Source of the DNA: Fibrobacterota bacterium
GTDB lineage: Bacteria > Fibrobacterota > Chitinivibrionia > Chitinivibrionales > Chitinispirillaceae
DNA: 64,000 nucleotides
Direction: 5' to 3'
NCBI GenBank assembly: GCA_023412475.1
Contig: JAEYNR010000079.1
Coordinates: forward strand, 223,315 to 287,314
Positions 57,481-64,000 of this stretch are shown here, one piece after another (position 1 is the first letter of the stretch; every line of letters starts with the position of its first letter). The notes under the pieces were generated by a model. It worked only from the letters and a program-made list of their open reading frames with translations. It was not told where the DNA came from and searched no databases. Position numbers and translations under genes: made by a program.

Positions 57481-58476
57481 TTATTCTTTTTTTGAAACAA
57501 TTAAGTTACTCATAAAGGACGATTCGCAAATAGCAGCGCCCCTCAAAACCAGTATGGCAATAGGAGAAATCGTCGTGCCCAGGAAACCGGCTATGACCGA
57601 AAGTGGGATATACTCTTGTATGTGTAACCGGTAGCAGAACACTGCGCGCGCGAAAGCTCTGGTATTCATTCTACCTCTTTTTTTCAGTTCCTGAAGGGTA
57701 ATTTTATACTCCAGGCAAACCATTTTTGCGGTAGCCTCCATTATATTAGGATAGTCGGCCTTTCGGTGAGTTCGATGAATTATATCTTTGTACTTGCTCA
57801 TAATTATGGTCACAAATTCTGGATCCCCGATTACCGCAGGCCACCCTCTGCAGGAACCACTAATCTCAGTTGCCTCTACCTTTGAGAGCTGCCCCACGAT
57901 TTCTGTTTTTTCTCCACAGCTTTGAATCAGAAAATCTATATATGATTTTAATGCTTCTTCTTCATTTTTTCCAAAGCGCCGAAGACATTCCTCCCGTTTT
58001 TGAAAGGTTTTTCCCAAAGCATTGCTGTTTCCTATAAGAAAACCATGACCACACCAGATGTAATCTTTTAGTTGTTCGAGGGAATGAACCATTCCGACAC
58101 GCAACGGATTGAGATTAATGTATTTAATCAGTTGAGCCGCATAATCCTGATCCTGACAGAGAGTTGATTTGAAGCGGTTACGGAATAAAGGCCCATGCTT
58201 GCCATGTCTTTTATTATAATAAGTAGCATATCCTCCATTAAGGCCCCGCATCAGTTTACTCATGGGCTTTTCGTTTGTTCTCAGAAACAGATGGTAGTGA
58301 TTGTCCATCAGTGCCCATGTGTAGCAGAGAAATCCGCTTTTTTCAAGACCTTTCTCAAAACGTGAAAGAAATTCGGTTTTATCATCATCATCAACGAATA
58401 AAGGTTTTTCCTCAACCGAATGAGCCATGATGTGCACCAGCGAACTGGGTGATTCCATGCGGTACATTCGAGGCAT
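57481..58476 (-). CDS. REP-associated tyrosine transposase (Y1/HUH, RAYT-like) with C-terminal DnaA-like domain
   Basis: The 331-residue protein has an N-terminal Y1_Tnp domain (about 1-150) with HIMAHSVEEKPLF, the HUH metal site in WALMDNHYHLFLRT and the catalytic tyrosine in LIKYINLNPLRVG. GHVG-like RHGKHGPLFRNRFKSTLCQD follows the family rule. The C-terminal 80 residues (about 245-310) contain LEYKITLQELKKRGRMNTRA and PLSVIAGFLGTT, a DnaA C-terminal-like helix-turn-helix. RAYT proteins cut single-stranded REP sequences and have been domesticated in many genomes. Inverted GGGACGGACT and AGTCCGTCCC repeats flank the gene, as expected for a REP/RAYT unit. Motifs are intact, so it may be active. 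Confidence 0.9.
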   Translation of the reverse strand: MPRMYRMESPSSLVHIMAHSVEEKPLFVDDDDKTEFLSRFEKGLEKSGFLCYTWALMDNHYHLFLRTNEKPMSKLMRGLNGGYATYYNKRHGKHGPLFRNRFKSTLCQDQDYAAQLIKYINLNPLRVGMVHSLEQLKDYIWCGHGFLIGNSNALGKTFQKREECLRRFGKNEEEALKSYIDFLIQSCGEKTEIVGQLSKVEATEISGSCRGWPAVIGDPEFVTIIMSKYKDIIHRTHRKADYPNIMEATAKMVCLEYKITLQELKKRGRMNTRAFARAVFCYRLHIQEYIPLSVIAGFLGTTISPIAILVLRGAAICESSFMSNLIVSKKE

Positions 58477-58567
58477 AATGCATTTCTCCCTAAAAGAGGT
58501 GGATAGTGTTTAGGTCAGCAGAAAAAAAATGGTTGCAAATTCTAAACCAGTTGTTTTTCTTTTTATT

Positions 58568-58720
58568 GGGGACGGACTGATTTGATCAGGATCAGAAGCT
58601 TAGGAGGCGGCTGGCAAAAAGGAAAAAATAATTGGAAAAGAGATTTTAGATATTGGGGATTAGGAGAGTGAAAAAAATAGTCCGCTCTTTATTTCAGAGG
58701 AAAAAGAATAGTCCGTCCCT
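58568..58720. repeat. Inverted REP pair downstream of the transposase gene
   Basis: GGGGACGGACTGA (58568-58580) faces ATAGTCCGTCCCT (58708-58720), with a partial copy AATAGTCCG at 58678-58686. This is a BIME-like pair about 150 bases apart just outside the transposase gene start. Between them no gene is seen; the whole 58477-58808 gap has none. Confidence 0.75.
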
Positions 58721-58808
58721 AACTACGTCCCTAACTAACGGCCCTTGAAATTTATACTGCATCTTTCATATAATTGAGTAAGGATAAAGCTTTAAAAAGT
58801 TGGGTACC

Positions 58809-59102
58809 ATGGAACGCAGTATTTCCCGAAAAATGAGTCGTGAAGAAGTTGTTGCATCAATGGCTAACAAGTTAGCTGATGGTTCGGTAGAAGGCACAAA
58901 AAAAAAGTACCACAGAAAGATCCTGATAATTAATCTATCTGTTATCTTATTTTTTGGAACGATGGTTTTTTTTGTATCAATTACAAAAAAAACACCACAT
59001 CAGGAACTGCAAAAAGACTTTTTTACAGACTGCCAACGTAATGCAAAGTCCTTTGGAGAAATTAAAAAACGCATTTCAGAACGGGTTAATTGGGGCAGAT
59101 GA
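58809..59102 (+). CDS. Small single-helix membrane protein of unknown function
   Basis: The ATG at 58809 begins a 97-residue product (a TTG three codons earlier is possible). A charged N-terminus (MERSISRKMSREEVVASMAN) precedes one membrane helix (ILIINLSVILFFGTMVFFVS at about 41-60), then a polar tail with FTDCQRNAKS. The orientation is likely with the N-terminus inside. It overlaps the next small frame by 62 bases, which is long, so one of the two starts may be wrong. I do not recognise the family. The location before a receiver-only protein suggests a signalling or stress role, without proof. Confidence 0.5.
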   Translation: MERSISRKMSREEVVASMANKLADGSVEGTKKKYHRKILIINLSVILFFGTMVFFVSITKKTPHQELQKDFFTDCQRNAKSFGEIKKRISERVNWGR

Positions 59103-59295
59103 ATGTGCCTTGTACATGGCTTATCTTTTAGTCAGGTATGATTCTGTTCCGCAAAATTTCAAAACACCCAGACCTAGAATAGATAGCGATGAAGTCTATG
59201 CTGAACTCGATAGAATATGGGTGCTTACAAGTTTGCGGATGCGTCAGAGAATCTCCGAAGAGCTTCTTCCACAATTCAGGACAAGAGGGCGGTGA
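59041..59295 (+). CDS. Small helical protein of unknown function
   Basis: An 84-residue product from the ATG at 59041 (MQSPLEKLKNAFQNGLIGAD, CALYMAYLLVRYDSVPQNF, DEVYAELDRIWVLTSLRMRQ) is helical and amphipathic. A longer start upstream would overlap most of the membrane-protein gene. The reading frame is well conserved in codon composition up to the TGA at 59293-59295, 20 bases before the receiver gene. There is no clear ribosome-binding site. No family is recognised; it may regulate or partner the receiver protein. Confidence 0.5.
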   Translation: MQSPLEKLKNAFQNGLIGADECALYMAYLLVRYDSVPQNFKTPRPRIDSDEVYAELDRIWVLTSLRMRQRISEELLPQFRTRGR

Positions 59296-59315
59296 ATAAA
59301 GGATCGACTTAGCAG

Positions 59316-59819
59316 ATGAGAACTGAATACTACAGATATCTTGATGGTTACCTTAATCTGCTCTTACTTGAGGATGATCCCGTTTATCAGGATCTAATTC
59401 TGGAATTTATGGAACCGGTAAAAATATTTTCAATACGCAAAGCCTCTACCACCACTATGGCAATGCAATTTATTAATAATAAACAGATATTTCACCTATG
59501 CATTCTTGATCTTGGAATTTCCGATTATGCTGGTGATGAGTTTTTTATCCTCCGTAATTATGCGAACTGTTTCCCATGTGTCGTCTTAACAGGATCGCAA
59601 TCACCAGGTAAGGGGGCAACCTGTATGCAGCTAGGCGCGAAAGCAGTTATGGATAAAGGGAGCAGGTTCAGTTTCGAACATTTCTACACTTCTGTCTGTG
59701 AACATACTATTCGGGGAATTCTGAACCGAAAAGCTGCAAATAAAGTTTCGGATACTATGAATGCCTCTATAGACAATTTTACTGCAACGGAAACCATCCA
59801 CAGTAACTCAGTGGGCTGA
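59316..59819 (+). CDS. Stand-alone response-regulator receiver domain protein
   Basis: The 167-residue protein has a receiver fold: the acidic pair in LLLLEDDPVYQDLI (about residues 16-22), the phosphoacceptor in HLCILDLGISDYAGDEFF (Asp near residue 67), threonine in CVVLTGSQS and lysine in AKAVMDKGSRF. All five key residues are present. After the receiver (about 1-130) is only a short tail. It lacks an output domain, so it may act as a phosphorelay or protein-interaction partner. No histidine kinase is encoded nearby. Confidence 0.83.
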   Translation: MRTEYYRYLDGYLNLLLLEDDPVYQDLILEFMEPVKIFSIRKASTTTMAMQFINNKQIFHLCILDLGISDYAGDEFFILRNYANCFPCVVLTGSQSPGKGATCMQLGAKAVMDKGSRFSFEHFYTSVCEHTIRGILNRKAANKVSDTMNASIDNFTATETIHSNSVG

Positions 59820-59826
59820 TTATCTG

Positions 59827-60054
59827 TTGATAACAGACAGGCAGATACGAAATTTGTGGTGTAATGAAACCGGTTTCGGGGCAAAGCATATTCTTGAATT
59901 GAATATTATTTTGTCTAATGCATTTAAATATTATCAAAGCATTCTTTTTGGTGAAAAAGATATTCGAGAGATGACAGTAATTCAAGATGACCGCAGATCG
60001 CGTCAGTTTTTCAACAACCACCGTGATGAGATAGAAAAGATATTGATGGGATAG
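59827..60054 (+). CDS. Small helical protein following the receiver gene (uncertain)
   Basis: A 75-residue frame from a TTG at 59827 (ITDRQIRNLWCNETGFGAKH, NIILSNAFKYYQSILFGEKD) starts eight bases after the receiver stop. It has protein-like composition and a helical N-terminal half, but no ribosome-binding site is visible and the start is not standard. It could be a genuine partner of the receiver protein or a chance frame. Confidence 0.3.
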   Translation: MITDRQIRNLWCNETGFGAKHILELNIILSNAFKYYQSILFGEKDIREMTVIQDDRRSRQFFNNHRDEIEKILMG

Positions 60055-60170
60055 CCTCTCGTGAATTGTAAATACTATGACCAAAGTGTTTTACTTGAAA
60101 AAGTTGTACATTAGTATACGTTATATTTGAACTCCTTAAATTCCTCACCTTAAATGCTCAACTTCAGCTT

Positions 60171-60260
60171 AAAAATAGTCCGTCACCCCCTTGAGTCATT
60201 GTATATTTGAATTCCTTAAATTCTTTAAATGAAGATTAGATAAAAAAATAGTCCGTCCCA
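60171..60260 (-). repeat. Two minus-oriented TAGTCCGTC repeats
   Basis: AAAAATAGTCCGTCACCCCC lies at 60171-60190 and AAAAATAGTCCGTCCCA at 60244-60260. The second overlaps the 3' end of the BON-protein gene. Between them is TATATTTGAATTCCTTAAATT, which has a near copy at 60121-60141. These face the plus-oriented copies found upstream. Confidence 0.75.
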
Positions 60261-60667
60261 ATATGGATATTACGCACCAGTTCTTCTGCCCTGATCTTTT
60301 TCCATAGCATATCTACCGAACCCTCAAGAATCACTCTTCCTTCGTGCACAAAAGCCGTGATTCTCTCAAGGAATATGTCCGGATCCCAACTCAGCAGATC
60401 ATTCACACTCTCCAGTATAGCTTCATCAGCAGGCTTTCTGTATCCAGGGTGGAAAACGATATCCAGACGATTATCAATTGCTGTAACACCGGAACTCTTC
60501 CATACATCCGACTCCACTGCTTCACGAGCCTTGTAAGACTGTACGCTTCCAGTAAGTACCACCAGGCCGTTGCTTATCTCAAATTTTACATCATGAGACT
60601 TCAATCTGGAATCTCTGGCAAGACTGTCCATAATATCATTTTTTATATCTTCATTACTTCTGGGCAT
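60236..60667 (-). CDS. Two-BON-domain protein whose C-terminus is encoded by a REP-like repeat
   Basis: The 143-residue protein has two BON domains: about 6-75 (SNEDIKNDIMDSLARDSRLK, FEISNGLVVLTGSVQSYKAR) and about 80-140 (DEAILESVNDLLSWDPDIFL, FVHEGRVILEGSVDMLWKKI). BON domains bind phospholipids or aid surface and osmotic stress functions. The last residues, IGTDYFFI, are read from the REP-type sequence GGGACGGACTATTTTTTTAT. The original C-terminus, perhaps a third BON domain, was likely replaced when the repeat arrived. A good AGG-rich site (GGAGGAGAT) precedes the ATG. Confidence 0.83.
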   Translation of the reverse strand: MPRSNEDIKNDIMDSLARDSRLKSHDVKFEISNGLVVLTGSVQSYKAREAVESDVWKSSGVTAIDNRLDIVFHPGYRKPADEAILESVNDLLSWDPDIFLERITAFVHEGRVILEGSVDMLWKKIRAEELVRNIHIGTDYFFI

Positions 60668-60716
60668 ATCTCCTCCACCCTAAGAACACGTTCTTTTACG
60701 GATTTCAATCTGAATG

Positions 60717-61187
60717 TCACCGGTTGATTCTCCAGAACTGGAAATTCAGAACAGATGCAAAGCTTGTCCATAACAGATAAGGAACAAGTAACAGCGCAGC
60801 AACAGGAGAGAGTTTCCAGAACAGGATAATTGTAACAACTATGAATATCCAGAGAATGAATATTTCGACCAATGCAGCAAAAGGGGAACGCATCCCAAAA
60901 AAAAGAACAGTCCAGAGAAAGTTTAGTATTAGCTGCAAAAAAAATACAGTCATTCCCGCTCTTTTACCCTGTTCTTTTTTCTGTGAAATGATAGAAGCTG
61001 AAATTCCCATAAGAGCGTATAGCAGAGTCCATACTGGCCCAAATACCCAGGAAGGAGGAGTAATGGAGGGCTTCTGTAGCTTATCATACCAGTTGGGGAT
61101 AGATTTTGAGGTGAAAACTGATCCGGCCAGGCCCACGGCTTCGCATATACCGATGTATTTCAATGAATTAATCCAATGTGAAAGCAT
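60717..61187 (-). CDS. TspO/MBR family membrane protein
   Basis: The start is the ATG at 61185-61187, with GGGAGGAAAA upstream; an earlier ATG in frame lacks a site. The 156-residue protein has five membrane helices and the family residues WYDKLQKPSITPPSWVFGPV (with the WTLLYALMG following) and FLQLILNFLWTVLFFGMRSP, plus LLWTSFASVLNFQFWRINR at the end. TspO proteins bind porphyrins and cholesterol-like molecules and affect tetrapyrrole or stress responses. It is divergent from nothing obvious and 50 bases from the BON gene, so the two may be one transcript. Length is normal. Confidence 0.92.
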   Translation of the reverse strand: MLSHWINSLKYIGICEAVGLAGSVFTSKSIPNWYDKLQKPSITPPSWVFGPVWTLLYALMGISASIISQKKEQGKRAGMTVFFLQLILNFLWTVLFFGMRSPFAALVEIFILWIFIVVTIILFWKLSPVAALLLVPYLLWTSFASVLNFQFWRINR

Positions 61188-61239
61188 ATTTTCCTCCCAA
61201 GAGTATGGGAGGTGCAAAAGAGATGCCACTAGATCCAGA

Positions 61240-61362
61240 TTTTAGTTTTTAGATTTTAGATTTTTTTAGGATTTAGGATTTGAGATTTAGGATTTGAGAT
61301 TTAGGATTTAGGATTTAGGATTTGGGATTTGGGATTTTAGATTTGGGATTTTAGATTTGGGA
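61240..61362. repeat. GGATTTA/GGATTTG seven-base microrepeat
   Basis: About 15 copies of GATTTAG/GGATTTG/GAGATTTA variants follow each other. The 61188-61783 gap also contains CCCCCAATGGGGG-type short hairpins (near 61443-61458) and no convincing gene. The last 40 bases hold the AAAAAGGA ribosome-binding site for the lipoprotein gene. Confidence 0.6.
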
Positions 61363-61783
61363 TGATAACTGAACCTCATCATCAGCATCGGTTGTATCGG
61401 CAATAATGAATCACAGTACCTTGAATCACAGCCCCCTAAATCCCCCAATGGGGGACTTTAAGATCCCTTAATGCCACAGTGTGGACTTGATCGGTCTTTC
61501 CTTAAGTCTCCGATATATCGGGAAATTTAGGGAGCTATCGCAATCAAAGCATTGTAATGGACTGCCAGTAATAATACAGTTGCTAATATGTGCAACGAGA
61601 AGGTATAAGGTGAACGATTTTTTTCAGATTTTATACACAAGCAGGTCTATGTAAGCCTCCTGCCCAATCTTTTCACCGTTTTTAGGTATTTGTTTGACTT
61701 CACAGCATTTTTCCTTGCCTTGCAGTTTTCACCCTAGTATCTTAAGCTTTCGCAGAACTCAAAATTACAAAAAGGATTTATGA

Positions 61784-63157
61784 TTGTTATTGACCAGCAA
61801 AATTTTTCTTTTAACTCTGTCTATTTTTCTTTTGTCATGTACAAAACAATATATCAGAATCAGCCCTGACTTTGGATCTATCCGCAACAATATGGATACA
61901 ATCGCTGTTTTCAGCGATGCATTGGTAGCTATCGATACAAAAAATGATTTTTACAGTGCAAATGCATCCCTTTTCCTCGATTCACTTATTTTAGATGGAA
62001 CTACCAATGCACTCACCCAAAAAGGCTATTGCATAAAAACAGTAGAGCCATTTTTGATGGGCTCTTTCATGGATACCTTCCTGACTGTGCCTCTAAAGCC
62101 CCTGAACTCAAACAACATAGAGTCGATGGTTCTTCCTTATGTTTACTCAAACCAGCTAACCGAAAACCAGGTAAATGCAGTTAAAAACATAAGCAGAAAG
62201 GCCTATGCTGCGGTATCTTTTTTAAAATACACGGGTGAGAAGAGCCTTCCATCTTGTGCGGATATTAAATCCGACCTGAAAACCATTTCAGATTTCACAA
62301 ACAGCAATTATGCCCTGTTTATTTTTTATCAGGCAGCATTAGTTAATCCATTGGTGACGGGTATGCTGGCGGTCAGCCAAATAGCTTTAACCGGATTAAT
62401 CAGCGGTGGAAGTTTATTTGGTTTTGTTACAAAACCCAGCTATTTCCATACATACACTATTCTGATCGAGCTCTCAACAGCTAAGATTATCTGGAGTAAT
62501 TACCATAGTTACAGAGCACACTCGAGTAATATGTCTTTATTTCAGTTTGCGAAAGACAGTTGCCAGGCTTTTTCACCTTTAGAAGATTCGATTTTTATCT
62601 CAAAGGGATCAAAAGACTGGGAATCGTTTTGTTTTTACCGTTTTCCAAAACTTTCCTCTTCCAGATATTTTAAAGGCTATTCAAGGAAACGCACATATCC
62701 GTTTCAAAACCTTTTTTATAGTTTGCCACATTCCAATAATTACGAACTTAACCGGAAGAAAATGGATAAAATTGATTCTCTTGTTTATTTACTGTCGTTT
62801 TCTGATGAAGTTCCCAGATGGAACTTTCAGGATACAGTGATTAACATAATAGACAAGAAAGTCCCCCTTTATAAAATCGAATCCGAGGTTGATTCTCTGG
62901 ATAAGTATTTTAAACATGCTTACCGTGACCGATTATTTTTTAAGCCTGGCTTGAAAGGGAAAATGAAGCTTGATTTTATCACTTTACCAGACGGCAGAAA
63001 TCTCAACATTCAGGTGGTTCAATCCACACTTAACGATCCGGTCCTGGAATATGCAATACCATACGTACTTAGAATAACAAAACTGCCGGATGCCTGGTTC
63101 AGGTCAAAACCCTATAACGTGGTTCATGAGATTGTGTTTGGTAAAGTTGAAAAATAG
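61784..63157 (+). CDS. Lipoprotein with TonB-like C-terminal domain
   Basis: A TTG start at 61784 follows AAAAAGGATTTA at good spacing. The 457-residue product has a lipoprotein signal peptide with lipobox LLSC (cysteine near residue 19). About 330 residues of unrecognised, mixed sequence follow, with a hydrophobic stretch near 200-225 (AALVNPLVTGMLAVSQIALT). The C-terminal 80 residues contain YFKHAYRDRLFFKPGLKGKM and LDFITLPDGRNLNIQVVQST plus AIPYVLRITKLP, which follow the TonB/AgmX-PglI-type C-terminal pattern. It is possibly an envelope protein that engages outer-membrane partners. No tonB system genes are nearby, so the role is open. Confidence 0.65.
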   Translation: MLLTSKIFLLTLSIFLLSCTKQYIRISPDFGSIRNNMDTIAVFSDALVAIDTKNDFYSANASLFLDSLILDGTTNALTQKGYCIKTVEPFLMGSFMDTFLTVPLKPLNSNNIESMVLPYVYSNQLTENQVNAVKNISRKAYAAVSFLKYTGEKSLPSCADIKSDLKTISDFTNSNYALFIFYQAALVNPLVTGMLAVSQIALTGLISGGSLFGFVTKPSYFHTYTILIELSTAKIIWSNYHSYRAHSSNMSLFQFAKDSCQAFSPLEDSIFISKGSKDWESFCFYRFPKLSSSRYFKGYSRKRTYPFQNLFYSLPHSNNYELNRKKMDKIDSLVYLLSFSDEVPRWNFQDTVINIIDKKVPLYKIESEVDSLDKYFKHAYRDRLFFKPGLKGKMKLDFITLPDGRNLNIQVVQSTLNDPVLEYAIPYVLRITKLPDAWFRSKPYNVVHEIVFGKVEK

Positions 63158-63158
63158 A

Positions 63159-63279
63159 GGATAATCGTTCTCCAAGGAAACATCTCGCCGCTTCGGGATT
63201 TTCCGGATAGCCCAGGCCTGACAGCCTGGGCTAGTATATCCCGCCCCTTTGGGGCTGTTCAGAAAGAGAACAATCGTCC
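63159..63279 (+). repeat. 120-bp inverted-repeat element with two internal hairpins
   Basis: GGATAATCGTTCTC (63159-63172) and GAGAACAATCGTCC (63266-63279) are imperfect inverted ends (11 of 14 match). Inside are a perfect ten-base-pair hairpin TAGCCCAGGC/GCCTGGGCTA (63208-63233) and GCCCC/GGGGC (63243-63255). It starts one base after the lipoprotein stop and may serve as terminator or be a small mobile repeat. Confidence 0.6.
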
Positions 63280-63294
63280 GATTAAGGATTTAAC

Positions 63295-63750
63295 CTATCT
63301 GAGATAAAACCTTTTCTGCCTTGTATGGTAAACCACCTGTACAGGTTTATCATCCAATGTCACATAGTTGAATTCTATTGATTGTAAATCATATTCACAG
63401 CAGTCTTCACCTTCACATTGAAGCAAAGTGACTCTTACCCTGTCCAAATACTCTTCCAGATCGGTGCGAGAGTTGTACCTGGGAAATGGAACAACTATCT
63501 TTCCATTCGAGTGCAATCTTGCTACACACTCGCAGGTTGCTTTGTAATTAGTGACACTGAAACTCAGAGGTTCCTTTTCGGGCTCACCCTTCACTTTCAG
63601 TTCAACCGACTTTCCGTATCTGTCTGGAGTATGGTACAACTTGTCTATCCTGAAACTACAGCTTTTAGGGTTGTAATTAACAATGAATGTATTGGGTTCG
63701 GAAATATGACAGTATATTGTGTCTGATTTGGTTTTACCATAATAACACAT
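63295..63750 (-). CDS. Hypothetical protein with cysteine-containing beta-rich sequence
   Basis: The 151-residue product (MCYYGKTKSDTIYCHISEPN, TFIVNYNPKSCSFRIDKLYH, ELKVKGEPEKEPLSFSVTNY, ATCECVARLHSNGKIVVPFP) has no signal peptide and no motif I recognise. It has eight cysteines, with the doublet DCCEYDL near the end, and a pattern of alternating strands. It converges with the lipoprotein gene and is separated from it by the inverted-repeat element. The N-terminal MCYYG might indicate a start further upstream outside the frame, but no alternative is visible. Function unknown. Confidence 0.6.
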   Translation of the reverse strand: MCYYGKTKSDTIYCHISEPNTFIVNYNPKSCSFRIDKLYHTPDRYGKSVELKVKGEPEKEPLSFSVTNYKATCECVARLHSNGKIVVPFPRYNSRTDLEEYLDRVRVTLLQCEGEDCCEYDLQSIEFNYVTLDDKPVQVVYHTRQKRFYLR

Positions 63751-64000
63751 AATTAAGCTTTGAGTTTCATCGAAAAAGCTTTGGGGTTTAAGCCAAAACC
63801 TTAGGGTTTTCTTTACAGAGCTTTCCTGATCATTTAAGAAGGGCTATGTATACTGTACATTTTTGATATTATGCTTAATTAGTTTCTGTTCAAAATATGC
63901 CGGTTTTTAAAAAACATGTTTACATGAAATATAAATCTTACCACACACTAGTTTAAATACCGCTTATGTGCCATGTTCTCGACAAAAAAACGGGCTGAAA
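63751..64000. other. Terminal 250 bases without recognised gene
   Basis: AT-rich sequence with GGGTTTAAGCCAAAACCTTAGGGTTTTC repeats of short words, and at 63828-63873 a segment (GATCATTTAAGAA ... ACATTTTTGAT) that resembles 57285-57325. No open reading frame with start signals is seen before the window ends. Confidence 0.35.

Noticed and set aside
60841..61245. Plus-strand frame over tspO
   Set aside because: Antisense of a clear TspO coding sequence.

Overview
The window looks like chromosomal DNA from a Gram-negative, anaerobic or facultatively anaerobic bacterium. An outer membrane is implied by an FtsX/EnvC pair, an LpoA-like lytic-synthesis activator, a Wzi-like barrel, a lipobox lipoprotein and an MMPL/RND exporter. 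Anaerobic iron-sulfur metabolism is implied by two clusters of MinD/Mrp ATPases, ferredoxins and NifX/MTH1175-type proteins of the kind found in the orange-protein (ORP) operons of Desulfovibrio. Lineage cannot be fixed from the sequence. The FCB/Fibrobacterota side is only a guess from the mixture of genes.

Layout. 1-8.6 kb: a minus-strand ORP-like cluster. A sigma-54 activator with a cysteine-rich PAS domain (7240-8568) is followed by three NifX-like proteins, a hotdog thioesterase, two DUF5320 proteins, an ARMT1/DUF89 protein, a small zinc-ribbon protein too short for routine calling, FmdB, a ferredoxin that has lost one ligand, a truncated TrmO, and two ferredoxin-MinD ATPases. A sigma-54-like promoter and a TGCAA repeat array lie between activator and cluster, beside an unexplained structured element (7116-7203). 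8.8-15.3 kb: a methyltransferase, then an XylR-like sigma-54 activator divergent from a YgeY-like M20 protein and an ADP-forming acyl-CoA synthetase. The spacer holds three palindromes 21-22 bp apart and a well-matched -24/-12 promoter. 15.3-19.3 kb: a 1-kb non-coding stretch with a 21-bp tandem repeat, then an EcoRII/Dcm/Vsr-type CCWGG restriction, methylation and repair set. 19.7-21.4 kb: DUF134, NifX-like and Mrp in a tightly overlapping operon. 22-25 kb: a PilX/polymer-forming protein, a BNR_4 pseudogene fragment and an aminotransferase.

25-35 kb is the most distinctive region: a nine-gene minus-strand operon with an MMPL exporter, a small exported protein, a B12-binding radical SAM enzyme, FabG, FabZ, a catalytic ketosynthase, a second ketosynthase that has lost Cys, His and His (a chain-length-factor-like partner), an acyl carrier protein and a CrtI/RetSat-family oxidoreductase. 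This combination suggests a dedicated polyene, ladderane-like or other unusual acyl lipid pathway rather than housekeeping fatty acid synthesis.

35-52 kb is a plus-strand run of core genes, often overlapping by four bases: bifunctional nuclease, LpoA-like protein, ftsX, envC, holB, PSP1/RicT-like, metG, recJ, argH, a SpoIIE phosphatase-HATPase fusion, coaE, a polyprenyl-phosphate sugar transferase, a Wzi-like barrel and a YkgJ-type cysteine cluster protein. 52-64 kb is accessory: a membrane-spanning AraC regulator with an extracytoplasmic carbohydrate-binding-like domain, a natural fusion of cysteine desulfurase with quinolinate synthase (NifS-NadA), a REP-associated tyrosine transposase surrounded by GGGACGGACTA repeats (one of which supplies the C-terminus of a BON protein), small unknown proteins, a receiver-only regulator, TspO and a TonB-like lipoprotein. 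No rRNA, tRNA or CRISPR array was recognised.
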